From Versatilivorator sp963663845 (GTDB taxonomy: Bacteria; Acidobacteriota; Terriglobia; Versatilivoradales; Versatilivoraceae), in NCBI GenBank assembly GCA_963663845.2, contig OY760650.2, forward strand, positions 4,030,001 to 4,094,000: DNA of 64,000 nucleotides, written 5' to 3'. The notes beneath the pieces were generated by a model. It was not told where the DNA came from. It saw only the letters and a list, made by a program, of their open reading frames with translations, and searched no databases. Below are positions 1 through 9,482 of this stretch, one piece after another (positions within the stretch are counted from its first letter, which is position 1; every line of letters begins with the position of its first letter). The translations under genes were made by a program, and so were the position numbers.

Positions 1-78
1 AAGTTAATAAACATAGTCAATATATTGGGAGAACTCGCAAAAGTCAAGTGCTTTCTTCAGGTTAGTCTGATATTATTG

Positions 79-110
79 TTGACGGAAGATGGCGGAATCA
101 AGATCATACA
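79..110 (+). promoter_or_regulatory. Possible promoter of the Rrf2-cysK pair
   Basis: A TTGACG hexamer at 79-84 is followed about 18 bp later by an AT-rich ATCATA stretch, 50-80 bp ahead of the Rrf2 start. The region from 1 to 158 is clearly more AT-rich than the genes after it. The -10 match is weak, so this is only a candidate. Rrf2 regulators usually control their own operon, so an operator here would be expected. Confidence 0.25.
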
Positions 111-158
111 GTATCTGGATTATTTAAGTCATGTTTTAGGCGGCGCGGACGGTCGACC

Positions 159-596
159 ATGAAATTGTCCACGAAAGGCGAATATGGCCTGTTGGCGGTC
201 ATCGATCTGGCCCTGCACTCCCTTGAGGCTCCGGTACAGAGCGCCCAGATCGCCGAACGACAGAACATCCCCAAGCAGTATCTGGACCAGCTCCTGCTGT
301 TCCTGAAGAAGGCCGGGCTGGTCGAGAGCAGCCGGGGGCGTCAAGGGGGCTACCAGTTGGCCCGGTCGGCCAGCCACATCAATCTGCTGCAGGTGGTCAG
401 AGCGCTGGAGGGATCGATCGACAGCAACGACCTCTTCATGAGAGAGGGGTCGAACCAGGATCCGACCCGGAAGATTCTCAGAGACCTCTGGTCGGAGATC
501 TTCGAGCATGCCTCCGAAGTCCTGCGCGCGACCACGGTTGAAGAGGTGTGTGAAAGGCGGAAGAAGCTGGACCCGCAGATCATGTACTACATCTAG
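159..596 (+). CDS. Rrf2 family transcriptional regulator (CymR-like)
   Basis: A 145-residue winged-helix regulator beginning MKLSTKGEYGLLAVIDLA, the typical Rrf2 N-terminus, with the recognition segment around residues 28-60 (IPKQYLDQLLLFLKKAGLV, then SSRGRQGGYQLAR). The three clustered cysteines that bind Fe-S in IscR are absent; the only cysteine is near the C-terminus (VEEVCERR). That fits the CymR-type branch, which senses cysteine status through the cysteine synthase it partners. The next gene is cysK, 7 bp downstream, so local control of cysteine synthesis is likely. That role is inferred from family and context. Confidence 0.85.
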   Translation: MKLSTKGEYGLLAVIDLALHSLEAPVQSAQIAERQNIPKQYLDQLLLFLKKAGLVESSRGRQGGYQLARSASHINLLQVVRALEGSIDSNDLFMREGSNQDPTRKILRDLWSEIFEHASEVLRATTVEEVCERRKKLDPQIMYYI

Positions 597-603
597 GAGA
601 GCC

Positions 604-1557
604 ATGGAAAGGATTGCAAACAACGTCCTTGAACTGATGGGGAATACCCCCCTGGTGCGGCTGAATCGCGTGACCGCGGGGTCGGTGGCCACGGTGGTGG
701 CCAAGATGGAATCGCACAACCCTGCCGGGAGCGTCAAGGATCGTATCGGAATCAGCATGATCCACGAAGCCGAGAGGATGGGCGCCATCGACAAGGACAC
801 GGTGATCATCGAACCGACCAGCGGCAACACCGGAATCGCCCTGGCCTTCGTCTGCGCCGTGAAGGGATATCGGCTCATTCTTTCCATGCCCGATACCATG
901 AGCATGGAGCGGCGCACGCTCCTGAGAGCCTTCGGCGCCGAACTGGTCCTGACTCCAGGATTCGAGGGCATGAAGGGCGCCATCGAGGCGGCCGAGAGGT
1001 TGGCCGCCGAGACTCCCAATTCCTGGATACCCCAGCAGTTCCGCAATCGGGCCAATCCCAGGATTCACCGCGAGACCACCGCCGAAGAGATCTGGAACGA
1101 TACCGAGGGCCGGATCGACATCTTCGTGGGAGGCGTGGGCACGGGCGGCACCATTACCGGAGTGGGGGAGATCCTCAAGTCCAGGAAGCCGGGCTTCCAG
1201 GCCATCGCCGTGGAACCGGAGGATTCCGCGGTCATCTCCGGCGGGAGCCCCGGCTGGCACGAGATCCAGGGCATCGGCGCCGGCTTCATTCCGGAGATTC
1301 TCAATACGGGAGTGATCGACGAGGTGATCCGAGTCAGCAACGCCCAGGCCATTCACATGGCCCGCCGCTTGATCCGGGAGGAGGGGCTGCTGGTGGGGAT
1401 CTCCTCCGGAGCCGCCGCCCACGCCGCGGTGGAGGTAGGCAAACGGCCGGGAAACGAAGGGAAGCTGATCGTGACCGTCCTTCCGAGCACCGGCGAACGT
1501 TATCTGAGCACGTCGCTGTTCGAAGACCTTAACGGCGACCCGCCGGCCGGGCTCTAG
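604..1557 (+). CDS. cysK: Cysteine synthase A (O-acetylserine sulfhydrylase)
   Basis: A 317-residue fold-type II PLP enzyme that makes L-cysteine from O-acetyl-L-serine and sulfide. The PLP lysine is K45 in NPAGSVKDR, followed by the substrate loop PTSGNTGIAL and the phosphate-binding GTGGTITGVG. Length is normal. The start at 604 is chosen because AGGAGA (596-601) lies just upstream; a longer reading from 508 would run back over the Rrf2 gene. It is cotranscribed with the Rrf2 regulator, as in CymR-CysK systems where CysK binds the regulator. Cytoplasmic. Confidence 0.93.
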   Translation: MERIANNVLELMGNTPLVRLNRVTAGSVATVVAKMESHNPAGSVKDRIGISMIHEAERMGAIDKDTVIIEPTSGNTGIALAFVCAVKGYRLILSMPDTMSMERRTLLRAFGAELVLTPGFEGMKGAIEAAERLAAETPNSWIPQQFRNRANPRIHRETTAEEIWNDTEGRIDIFVGGVGTGGTITGVGEILKSRKPGFQAIAVEPEDSAVISGGSPGWHEIQGIGAGFIPEILNTGVIDEVIRVSNAQAIHMARRLIREEGLLVGISSGAAAHAAVEVGKRPGNEGKLIVTVLPSTGERYLSTSLFEDLNGDPPAGL

Positions 1558-1574
1558 TCCGTACTTCCAGCCAA

Positions 1575-1990
1575 GTCCGGTCCCCAGCCCGCCGTGCGGA
1601 CCGTTCGAGGAAAAAGAGTCGGTCGTCAACAAAGGCGAACCACGAATAAACACGAATAGACACGAATACAGAATCAGGTGGGATTTGGTGAGCAATGCGG
1701 ATTCACCACAAAAAGCACAAGAGTCACAAAAAGCACAAAACGATTTTTTGATATCGTTCCGCTCTCTTGAGCCATTTGTGGCCACTCCCGGCAAAGATCC
1801 CGCTGCCGAATGTTGCACACTCCTCCACTCAATAGTTCGTTAATTGGTGTTCATTCGAGTCCATTCGTGGTTCGTCGTTCCCCTTCATACTCTTCATGGA
1901 TATGCTTGCCGACCCTTGGCGGAATCCTCTCGAGCCGTCTCCAACCCCTTAGTGGCCCTTCGTTAATCTTCGTGTGTCTTCGTGGATAAC
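1575..1990. repeat. Interspersed short-repeat cluster between cysK and the next gene
   Basis: This gap has no convincing gene. Positions 1575-1672 match the left flank of the 402-bp repeat units at 9.2-10.3 kb: a GCCGTGCGGA block, a GTCAA-AAAGGCGAACC block, then ACGAAT units spaced by ACA. Positions 1690-1740 hold CACAAAAAGCACAA-type repeats. Positions 1846-1876 carry the ACGAAT array in inverted orientation, and 1959-1990 a related CCACGAAGACAC array, also inverted. Such arrays are intergenic repeats whose apparent reading frames are spurious. Confidence 0.7.
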
Positions 1991-2110
1991 TCTTTTTTTT
2001 ATTTCAAATAGGGCGCACTGCAAAATGGCGGACACCTCAAGCCCTGTCACGGTAACTGATCCGTTAGACCGGGAGGCTCAATCGGTGGAGGAGGCTCCGG
2101 TGGCGGGAGG

Positions 2111-2431
2111 TTAATTCGGAGACCGGCGGTTGACCAGGTGGGCGATTTCCAGGACGAAATTGGCCGCCATCCAGAGACCGGCCAGCAGGGTGACGGCTAT
2201 CTTGGCCGGCTGAGCCTCCGGCAAATGGACCAGGTAGATCAGCATGATCGCCAGAATCAGGGGAATCGAGACCAGGTAGCCCAGGAAGACCAGCCCGCCG
2301 ATGAGCCTGGCGGCGCGGCCCAGGCGGGCGCTCAGGTTCCGCCAGTGGCGCCCGGCAAAAAAACGCCCGGTCATGATGCCAATCACGAATCCGGGAATGG
2401 AGATGAGGTAGTAGGTTTCGAAGTTCAGCAA
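2111..2431 (-). CDS. Small membrane protein of unknown function
   Basis: A 106-residue protein with three hydrophobic stretches: YYLISIPGFVIGIMTG near residues 7-22, LIGGLVFLGYLVSIPLILAIMLIYLV near 43-70, and VTLLAGLWMAANFVLEIA near 79-97. A basic loop (RHWRNLSARLGRAAR) separates the first two. I recognise no family. It could share a transcript with the exported protein ending about 75 bp away on the same strand. The membrane-like composition supports it being a real gene; the function is unknown. Confidence 0.55.
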   Translation of the reverse strand: MLNFETYYLISIPGFVIGIMTGRFFAGRHWRNLSARLGRAARLIGGLVFLGYLVSIPLILAIMLIYLVHLPEAQPAKIAVTLLAGLWMAANFVLEIAHLVNRRSPN

Positions 2432-2506
2432 GGCGAGCCCTCCCGGCGATGCTTGCAGGCCTGATTCAAGGCTGCTTCAGGGCAGATGGCCCCCGCCCCT
2501 GGAATG

Positions 2507-3013
2507 CTACCGCTGCAGGGTTTCGGTTCTGAAGAAAACGGTGATTCGCCAGCCGCCTCCATCTTTGGTCAGCAGCCACTGCCCCTCTCCCGTCACCCTC
2601 TCGATGCCCTGATCGGCGTATCGGTCCGACGTCTTGACATAGCCTGATCGAACCACCGCCGAGTTGTGAGTGATGGTCACCTCCGGCTGTCCGAGCTGGA
2701 GGCGAATGCCCTCGTCAGGTTGGAACAGCTCGTGATAGAAGACGAGCGCCTGAGCCAGATTGTAGCTCCTGCCGCTGTTTCCATCGATTTCCACGAAAGA
2801 TTCCTCGCAGTCCCGCATCAGCAACAGCGCATCCTTGAGCCGATAGGCCTCGACCTGCCTCTCCAGGATCCGGTGAATCGCCTCCGAATCGGCTTGGGTC
2901 GTCTCCACCGGGGTTTCTACCGAAGGCGGGGAGACCACCACCTCCCGCCCCACGAAGAAGCCGATGACCCCTCCAACCGACAGGACAATCAGAATGTAGA
3001 GGTATGGCTTCAT
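2507..3013 (-). CDS. Membrane-anchored NTF2/SnoaL-like protein (DUF4440-like)
   Basis: A 168-residue protein. Residues 4-24 (YLYILIVLSVGGVIGFFVG) form a membrane anchor or uncleaved signal. Residues ~45-168 look like an NTF2-fold domain: a helix with ILERQVEAYRLKDALLLM, a FVEIDG strand, then beta strands ending WLLTKDGGGWRITVFFRTE, a typical SnoaL/DUF4440 ending. These domains bind small ligands or act as accessory modules. No substrate can be inferred. Probably the first gene of a two-gene minus-strand transcript. Confidence 0.6.
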   Translation of the reverse strand: MKPYLYILIVLSVGGVIGFFVGREVVVSPPSVETPVETTQADSEAIHRILERQVEAYRLKDALLLMRDCEESFVEIDGNSGRSYNLAQALVFYHELFQPDEGIRLQLGQPEVTITHNSAVVRSGYVKTSDRYADQGIERVTGEGQWLLTKDGGGWRITVFFRTETLQR

Positions 3014-3193
3014 GATTGGGGCTCAAGTGTGATCTTTCTGAGGCGCTTGTCAAGGTTTTTGTAGTCCTGTGGCGCCGGTGTCCTTTCGAGTTGTCAGGTT
3101 GGCCCGGACTCTGTATATTGGGGCTATCCAGCGCACACCAAAAGGCTTACACTTGGCAAGCGTTCGCCCGGTCCGTTGACAGGAAAAAGCTCC

Positions 3194-5152
3194 ATGAGGC
3201 TGTCTCTTCGCGCGTTCCTGGTCGGTTCCCTCATTCTGGCCGCTTCAGGAAACCCGGTATCTGCGAAGGAGAAAGCAGATCCGCAAGTCAACTCCCTGTT
3301 CCCTCTGGGGGGGCAGCCGGGAACGAGTTTCGAGGTGCGTATTCGAGGAGAGAACCTGGGCGGCGTCCATGGCGTCTGGTTCGACTGCGACGCGCTCGAG
3401 GCGGAAGTCCGGAAAATAGAGAAGACGGTTGAAGAGGTCGACGTGGTTCAACAGGCCGGCACCACCGCCAAGGACACCAAGGAGTTCCACCACGTCGTCC
3501 TGAGACTCCATGTGGACCATAGGGCGGCTGTGGGTGCTCACACTCTTCGACTGGTCTCTCGCCAGGGACTATCGAACCCGCTGTCGCTGCTGGTCAATCC
3601 GGAGCCGCAGATCCATGAAAGCGAGCAATCCATCAATTCCCCGTCGAGCGCCCAGCCCATCGAATTTCCAGTGGTTGTCAACGGCAGGCTCGGTCGCCCC
3701 GGCGAACTGGACTACTATGCTTTTGAAGTCGCAGAAGGAGAGCACCTGCGTTTTGAAGTTCTCACCTCCACCTTTGTCAACGCAACCGTGGCCGGCGACC
3801 CGCAGTTGATCCTCTACGAGCCCACGGGAAGCTGGTTCGATCCCCAGCGGATCAAACGGTTGGAGGTCAGGGACGAAACGGGCCCCGGTCCGGGAACTCA
3901 CCAGTGGGTGACCTCTCATTTCCTGCCGAGATTGATTCGCCGATTTGACCGGAAGGGGCGCTACTTGGCGGAGGTCGGGACGTTGGAAGGCCAAGGAGGC
4001 CCCGACTATTCTTACCAGCTTCGGGTCGTTCCCGCGCCGGCACGGGATTCGGGAGCCAGCCACCGCCGGTTCCCGGGCGAGCCCGCCCACGGTTCAAGTG
4101 CCCTTGTCTGGCAGGAACGGGACTTTTCCAGAAGAATCGACCGCGACCACCTCAGCCGCTTGTGGTCGCGGTCGATCCGGGTCCCGGAAGCGGGCCAGGA
4201 GGACAAGACCGCCATGGGCGCCGAAGATGCCGCTCGCCCGGAAAAATCCAATCGGTCACCATTGGCCGAAACCATCGATCCATCCAAGAATCTCCGGTTG
4301 CCGAGTCCGACCCGAGAAGAAGAACCGAACGATCGCGCCTCCCGGGCAGCGGAACTGTCCCTACCGATGACGGTCGAGGGGACCATACAACATCCGGGTG
4401 ACGTGGACATCTTTCGATTCAAAGCGGGGTCGGGACAGGCCTTGGCCTTCGAAATCGAGACTCCCGAAACCGTGCCGCCCTTCTTCAATCCGCACCTGAT
4501 GGTCGTCGACGGTACGGGAACGGAACTGGTGAGCAACGTCTACCGGGAAGTGGCAGGCGTGGGAGACGACTGGATCAAGTCCATCAAGGCCAAGACCGTT
4601 TACACCTTCGAGCAGAAGGGAGAGTATTTCTTGCAGATTCGCGATCTGACCACCCGAAGAGCTGCCCCGCACTTCCGATATCGGGTGCTGGTTCGCCCGC
4701 AGGTGCCCCACCTGGGAGAGGTTGCCGTCAAAACGGGGAGAGGGGAAGTGGTGGATCACATCAACTTGCGGAGTGGAGAAACCCGGAAGCTCTCCGTGGT
4801 GACCGAGCCGGAGGAGGGCTTTGACGGGGAAATCGCCCTGACGCTGGAGAATCTTCCGGCCGGGGTGCAAGCCCTTGCCGCGGCGACGACCACGGTCAAC
4901 CCTCGCCTGTTGGAGACGGGAAACGGACGCGGAGCGATGCACAAGGAGCGATTTTTCCCACCTCGTCATCTGGCCACCATCGTCCTGGTGGCCGGTCGGG
5001 ACGCCCCCCCGACGCCGATGCCCCAGCGGGTCCGGTTGACGGCTCGGCCCATTGTCGATGGGAAGATCGGCAAGGCGCTGGCGGTGCAGGAAATCCTCTT
5101 GATGATCTGTGGTCCGGAGACGGAGCCGGCCAGGGTAGCTGCAAGGAACTGA
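3194..5152 (+). CDS. Secreted PPC-domain protein
   Basis: A 652-residue exported protein with a clear signal peptide (MRLSLRAFLVGSLILAASG, cleavage near VSA-KE). An IPT/TIG-like segment (SLFPLGGQPGTSFEVRIRGENL) is followed by two bacterial pre-peptidase C-terminal (PPC) modules, around residues 165-285 (VVNGRLGRPGELDYYAFEVAEGEHL) and 375-505 (TVEGTIQHPGDVDIFRFKAGSGQAL). The start at 3194 is preferred over an upstream TTG at 3176 because it opens the signal peptide and has AGGAAA upstream. It leads a three-gene run with the DUF1549/DUF1553 cytochrome and DUF1501 genes. The biochemical role of this family is unproven. Confidence 0.85.
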   Translation: MRLSLRAFLVGSLILAASGNPVSAKEKADPQVNSLFPLGGQPGTSFEVRIRGENLGGVHGVWFDCDALEAEVRKIEKTVEEVDVVQQAGTTAKDTKEFHHVVLRLHVDHRAAVGAHTLRLVSRQGLSNPLSLLVNPEPQIHESEQSINSPSSAQPIEFPVVVNGRLGRPGELDYYAFEVAEGEHLRFEVLTSTFVNATVAGDPQLILYEPTGSWFDPQRIKRLEVRDETGPGPGTHQWVTSHFLPRLIRRFDRKGRYLAEVGTLEGQGGPDYSYQLRVVPAPARDSGASHRRFPGEPAHGSSALVWQERDFSRRIDRDHLSRLWSRSIRVPEAGQEDKTAMGAEDAARPEKSNRSPLAETIDPSKNLRLPSPTREEEPNDRASRAAELSLPMTVEGTIQHPGDVDIFRFKAGSGQALAFEIETPETVPPFFNPHLMVVDGTGTELVSNVYREVAGVGDDWIKSIKAKTVYTFEQKGEYFLQIRDLTTRRAAPHFRYRVLVRPQVPHLGEVAVKTGRGEVVDHINLRSGETRKLSVVTEPEEGFDGEIALTLENLPAGVQALAAATTTVNPRLLETGNGRGAMHKERFFPPRHLATIVLVAGRDAPPTPMPQRVRLTARPIVDGKIGKALAVQEILLMICGPETEPARVAARN

Positions 5153-5186
5153 GACGCATTCCAAATCACTGGACAGGGAAATTCTT

Positions 5187-7754
5187 TTGAGCAAAAGACA
5201 TAAATGGGCAAGCCGGCATTGGGTCATGGGAGCGGTAGTGACCGTGCTGATACTGAGCCTCGGCCATCGGGAGGCGGGCTCCGAGGACGTGCGCTTGAAT
5301 TCGGGTGAGCCGGAGTTGTTGTCCATTCGGCTGGAGCCGGAGGCGGTGGAATTGCAGGGGGCGGGTGCGACACGGCGATTTCTGGTGCTGGGAGCATTCT
5401 CGGATGGCCTGCAGCGAGAGGTGACCTCCGCCAGTCGGTTGTGGATTGCGGACCCGTCAATCGCGCGCCTGGGGGCGTTGGGGCAAGTGGTTTCGGTGAG
5501 TTCGGGCCGGACGGAGTTGAGAGCCGAGTTCGGAGGCAGAGCAGCGCAGGCAGGGATATTGACATCAGGCGCCGAGCGGAGACGCCCCTTCAGCTTCAGT
5601 TGGGACATTGGAGGGATTCTGACCAAGCGTGGCTGCAACGGCAGCAACTGCCACGGAGGCGTGAAGGGGAGAGGAGGATTCCGATTGTCGTCGGATGCTA
5701 CCCATCCGGCGGAAGACTACCAGTGGATCGTGCGCGGAGGCGGATACCAGGTGCTGACGGCTGAGGCGCTGGGTCCGCGCCAGTCCCGCATTGACCTCGA
5801 CCGTCCTGAAGAGAGCCTGCTGTTGCAAAAACCCAGCTTCAAGGTGGCTCACGGAGGAGGGGAGCGGCTGGCAGTGGGGACGGCGGACTATGAGGCGGTA
5901 TTGAACTGGGTGAGCCGGGGCGCCGGTTTCGAAGGGAATGGGCAGGGAGGACTCGAGGTTGAGCGAGTGGAGGTGTTTCCGAGCGAAGCGGTGATCGAGG
6001 AGAAAGGGACGCACCGGCTGGCGGTGACGGCCTATTTTTCGGATGGTCGCCAGGAAGACATCACCGGGCAGGTGAGGTATGAATCGCTCAACGAGGAAGT
6101 GGTGCGGGTCGGTGAAGAGGGGCTGGTTGAAGGGGTAGGGAAGGGAGAAGCGGCGGTCATGATCCGAACGGCGGGTCGAGCGGCCGAAGCGCGGTTTGGA
6201 GTGATCGGGAAGGCGATAGAGGAGTATCCGGAGGTTCCGCGGCGGAACTTCATCGATGAGGAGGTGTTTGGGAAGCTGCGGCGATTCCACCTGATTCCGT
6301 CGGAGTTGTCGGAGGATGGGGAATTCATCCGGAGAGTGTGTCTGGACTTGACGGGGACACTGCCGCCACCGGAACGGGTACGGGAGTTCTTGGACAGCCG
6401 GGAGGAGGACAAGCGGGAGAAGCTGATCGACGCGCTGCTGGAATCCCCGGAGTATGTGGACTACTGGACCTTCCGCTTCGCCGACCTGTTCCGGGTCAAG
6501 GGACACTATCGGTGGGTTCACGTCTATTGGGAATGGGTCAGAAAGAGCCTGGCCGGAAACAAGTCCTACGACCAAATGGCGCGGGAAAGCATTGCGGCTC
6601 AAGGCTACGACGGCCCCTCGCGAATCTACCTGATCGACAACAACAAGCCCCCGGCCTTGGAACGGGTCGTGGCCGAGCAGTTTCGGGTCTTCATGGGCCG
6701 AAGGATGGATTGCGCCCAGTGCCATAACCATCCCTATGACCGTTGGACGCAGGATCAGTTCTGGGGACTGGCGGCTTTCTACCGCCGGGTGACCAATACC
6801 GATTGGGCATTCGACAACGTGGTCTTCGACGATCCCGACGGTCACGAGGTGAATTTCGGGGAGGGCGGGAGCACGCTGTCCTTCCGAGAGAACCGCCACC
6901 CGCGCACCAGGCAACTGGTGCCGCCGACCTTCCTCGATGGTCGCGTGCTGCCCGGCCGGGACCGTCGCGACCTCCGGCGGGAGTTGGCCACCTGGATGAC
7001 GACCCATCCCTACTTTGCCCAAGCCATGGTCAACCGGATGTGGGGTCATTTCTTCGGAAGAGGGATTGTGGAACCGGTCGACGACTTTCGTTTGGGCAAC
7101 CCTCCGACCCATCCGAACTTGTTGAACCGGTTGGCTCGGGACTTTCAGGAGCACGGCTATGACCTGAAGCACCTGATGCGGCGGATTGTTTCGTCCAGGA
7201 CCTACCAACTTGGCAGTCGGCCCAATGCCAACAACCGGGGGGACCGCCTGAACTACTCGCACGCCTACCCCCGTCCACTGGAGGCGGAGGTTCTCCTGGA
7301 CGCGATTTCGACGGTTACCGGCGTGCCGGAGCTGTACAAGGCCGAGGGGATGTTGAGCGGAACGGCGCCGCCCGGGACCCGGGCCATCAATTTGAAATTT
7401 CCTGCCAGCTATGCCAACCGGTTTCTGGAGGTCTTCGAACGCCCCAAGCGGGATGTGGTCGTGGCCAGAGACGGCAAGGTAAACCTCATGCAGGCCCTCC
7501 ACATGACGGTGAGCCCCACCTACAACGAAAAGCTGGGGAAAAAGGGAGGGCGCATCGATCGGATGCTCCAACGGGGAGCTTCCAACCGAGAGATTGTTGA
7601 AGAACTCTACCTGGCTGCCCTTTCGCGGTTTCCGAGCGAAGAGGAACAGGCGGGTCTGGAGAGTCTGATCCAAGAGCAGCCTTCCAGGCGGGAGGCCTTG
7701 GAAGATCTGCTTTGGGCCGTGATCTGCTCTCGCGAGTTCGCCAGCAACCATTGA
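5187..7754 (+). CDS. DUF1549/DUF1553 cytochrome-like protein
   Basis: An 855-residue exported protein. An N-terminal signal segment (VMGAVVTVLILSLG) is followed by a bacterial Ig-like region, a haem-type CNGSNCH motif at about residue 150, a second Big2-like region at ~255-345, then DUF1549 with CAQCHNHPYDRWTQ near residue 509, and DUF1553 to the C-terminus (MVNRMWGHFFGRGIVEP, LMRRIVSSRTYQL). The TTG at 5187 has GGACAGGG upstream; an in-frame ATG at 5226 is the alternative. In Planctomycetota, Verrucomicrobiota and Acidobacteriota this family is nearly always followed by DUF1501, as here. Redox or polysaccharide-related roles have been suggested for the family but not shown. Confidence 0.88.
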   Translation: MSKRHKWASRHWVMGAVVTVLILSLGHREAGSEDVRLNSGEPELLSIRLEPEAVELQGAGATRRFLVLGAFSDGLQREVTSASRLWIADPSIARLGALGQVVSVSSGRTELRAEFGGRAAQAGILTSGAERRRPFSFSWDIGGILTKRGCNGSNCHGGVKGRGGFRLSSDATHPAEDYQWIVRGGGYQVLTAEALGPRQSRIDLDRPEESLLLQKPSFKVAHGGGERLAVGTADYEAVLNWVSRGAGFEGNGQGGLEVERVEVFPSEAVIEEKGTHRLAVTAYFSDGRQEDITGQVRYESLNEEVVRVGEEGLVEGVGKGEAAVMIRTAGRAAEARFGVIGKAIEEYPEVPRRNFIDEEVFGKLRRFHLIPSELSEDGEFIRRVCLDLTGTLPPPERVREFLDSREEDKREKLIDALLESPEYVDYWTFRFADLFRVKGHYRWVHVYWEWVRKSLAGNKSYDQMARESIAAQGYDGPSRIYLIDNNKPPALERVVAEQFRVFMGRRMDCAQCHNHPYDRWTQDQFWGLAAFYRRVTNTDWAFDNVVFDDPDGHEVNFGEGGSTLSFRENRHPRTRQLVPPTFLDGRVLPGRDRRDLRRELATWMTTHPYFAQAMVNRMWGHFFGRGIVEPVDDFRLGNPPTHPNLLNRLARDFQEHGYDLKHLMRRIVSSRTYQLGSRPNANNRGDRLNYSHAYPRPLEAEVLLDAISTVTGVPELYKAEGMLSGTAPPGTRAINLKFPASYANRFLEVFERPKRDVVVARDGKVNLMQALHMTVSPTYNEKLGKKGGRIDRMLQRGASNREIVEELYLAALSRFPSEEEQAGLESLIQEQPSRREALEDLLWAVICSREFASNH

Positions 7755-7773
7755 CCCGGATGAGGGGGTACTC

Positions 7774-9117
7774 ATGAACCAGTTGGAGGGATTGAACCTT
7801 GGAGGCCCGATCGGCCGTCGAGCGGTCCTGAGGGCGGGGTCCCTGGGTTTCCTGGGGATCACCCTCGGTCGAATCCTGGAACTCGAAGCGGCATTGGGCC
7901 CGGTGAAGGGTGGGCGGACGGGCAAGAGGGCCGAGGCCTGTATCCTGCTCTGGCTGGACGGCGGACCGAGCCACATCGACACCTGGGACCCCAAGCCCAA
8001 CAGCTCCTTCAAGCCCATTGCCACCAACGTAGGGGGAATTCAGATCTCGGAGCTGCTGCCGAGGATGTCCAAAAAGATGGACAAGCTGGCGGTCATCCGC
8101 TCGATGCACACCGAGGAAAACAACCACGGGGTGGCCCATCATTACGCCATGACGGGACACAGGCCCAGCCCGGCCATGAAGTTTCCCGCATTCAGCTCCG
8201 TCATTACCAAGGAGTTGGGACAGCGCCACAACGTTCCTCCCAACGTCATGGTTCCGGAGATCAGCGCCAGCAAGCGCGACTATTTCAGGTCCCACTTTCT
8301 GGGAGCCCAGTACGATCCGTTGCAGATCCCGGACCCGAACCGGCAGGACTACAACATTCCCGAGCTGAGCTTGCCCGGGTCGCTCACGCTTGAACGGATC
8401 GAGGCTCGCAATGCCTTTCTCGAGCTGGTCGATGGGCGTTACCGTCAAGCCGTCGAGAGCACCGAGTACGCCAATCTGGATGAGTTTCGACAGCAGGCCC
8501 TGAATATGGTCTTGTCGCAGTCGGTGCGGCAGGCCTTCGATCTGTCCCAGGAGCCTGAAAAGCTCAAGGACGCCTATGGCCGCCACATGTTCGGCCAGAG
8601 CGTGCTCATTGCCCGGCGGCTGGTGGAAGCAGGCAGCCGTTTCGTGACGGCTTTCGACTCGAAGCGGGTCGAGACAGGGCGCAATTGGGACACCCACGGA
8701 ACCAATGACAAGCAGCACAAGGACGTCCTGGTGCCCGTGCTGGATCAGACCCTTTCCACGTTGTTGACGGACCTGGAGGAACGGGGCCTGCTGGAATCGA
8801 CCCTGGTGATTGCCATGGGAGAGTTCGGCCGGACCTACGATCTCAACCCCGGAGGAGGCAGGGACCATTGGTGCCACTGCTGGTCGATGGTCCTGGGGGG
8901 CGGGGGCATTCGCGGCGGGCAGGTCATCGGCGCCAGCGACGAAAGGGGAGCCTATGTGGCGGACCGCATGGTGACCATCGGAGATCTCCTGGCCACCATC
9001 TACAAGGCCCTGGGCATCGATTGGACCCGGGAATACATGCACCCCATTGGCCGCCCCCTCAAGATCGCCAACTCCATCAACGACGAAACCGGAAAGCCGA
9101 TCGAGGAGTTGATCTGA
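7774..9117 (+). CDS. DUF1501 (sulfatase-like) exported protein
   Basis: A 447-residue protein with a Tat-like N-terminus (GRRAVLRAGSLGFLGITLG). The alkaline-phosphatase/sulfatase-like DUF1501 fold starts with EACILLWLDGGPSHIDTWDPKP, the usual metal-site opening, and includes SMHTEENNHGVAHHYAMTGH and VIAMGEFGRTYDLN...GGRDHW near the end. The start has GATGAGGGGG upstream. It closes the operon with the PPC and DUF1549/DUF1553 genes, 19 bp after the latter. Probably periplasmic; the substrate is unknown. Confidence 0.9.
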   Translation: MNQLEGLNLGGPIGRRAVLRAGSLGFLGITLGRILELEAALGPVKGGRTGKRAEACILLWLDGGPSHIDTWDPKPNSSFKPIATNVGGIQISELLPRMSKKMDKLAVIRSMHTEENNHGVAHHYAMTGHRPSPAMKFPAFSSVITKELGQRHNVPPNVMVPEISASKRDYFRSHFLGAQYDPLQIPDPNRQDYNIPELSLPGSLTLERIEARNAFLELVDGRYRQAVESTEYANLDEFRQQALNMVLSQSVRQAFDLSQEPEKLKDAYGRHMFGQSVLIARRLVEAGSRFVTAFDSKRVETGRNWDTHGTNDKQHKDVLVPVLDQTLSTLLTDLEERGLLESTLVIAMGEFGRTYDLNPGGGRDHWCHCWSMVLGGGGIRGGQVIGASDERGAYVADRMVTIGDLLATIYKALGIDWTREYMHPIGRPLKIANSINDETGKPIEELI

Positions 9118-9283
9118 GCGGCTTCGACCGAGGGCGATCTGGCTCTCCATTCTTCCTCCGGGTGGCAAGAAACCTGGAACCCGCGTCTGTATTCTTCAAA
9201 GACGAACCACGAATGCACACGAATGGACACAAATACCCATGGACCTCCTTTGCTGCGGCGACGTCATGGGAGGAAGCCCTTCC

Positions 9284-9482
9284 GGGAGCGCGGGCGTCCC
9301 GCCCGCACAACACTGGCACAGCTTCACCCCTCTCTCCCACCTGGCTCGACCGGCAACGACGCCAGGATTCTGCTTGGGCCGAGCCCATGCGGTTCCCGCC
9401 GGCAGGGTGGCCGGGCGCCGCATCGCAGGGAAACTGAGCGGCACGCTACGGGAGTGCATGCGGGCGAGACGCCCGCGCTCCC
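9284..9482. repeat. TIR-bounded repeat core, copy 1
   Basis: A 199-bp core bounded by 23-bp inverted repeats at 9284-9306 (beginning GGGAGCGCGGGCG) and 9460-9482 (ending CCCGCGCTCCC), with one mismatch. No coding capacity. The structure resembles a non-autonomous MITE or a large REP element. Confidence 0.8.

Noticed and set aside
5565..8027. An 820-codon minus-strand open frame opposite the DUF1549/DUF1553 gene
   Set aside because: Antisense shadow; the plus strand carries CxxCH and family motifs.
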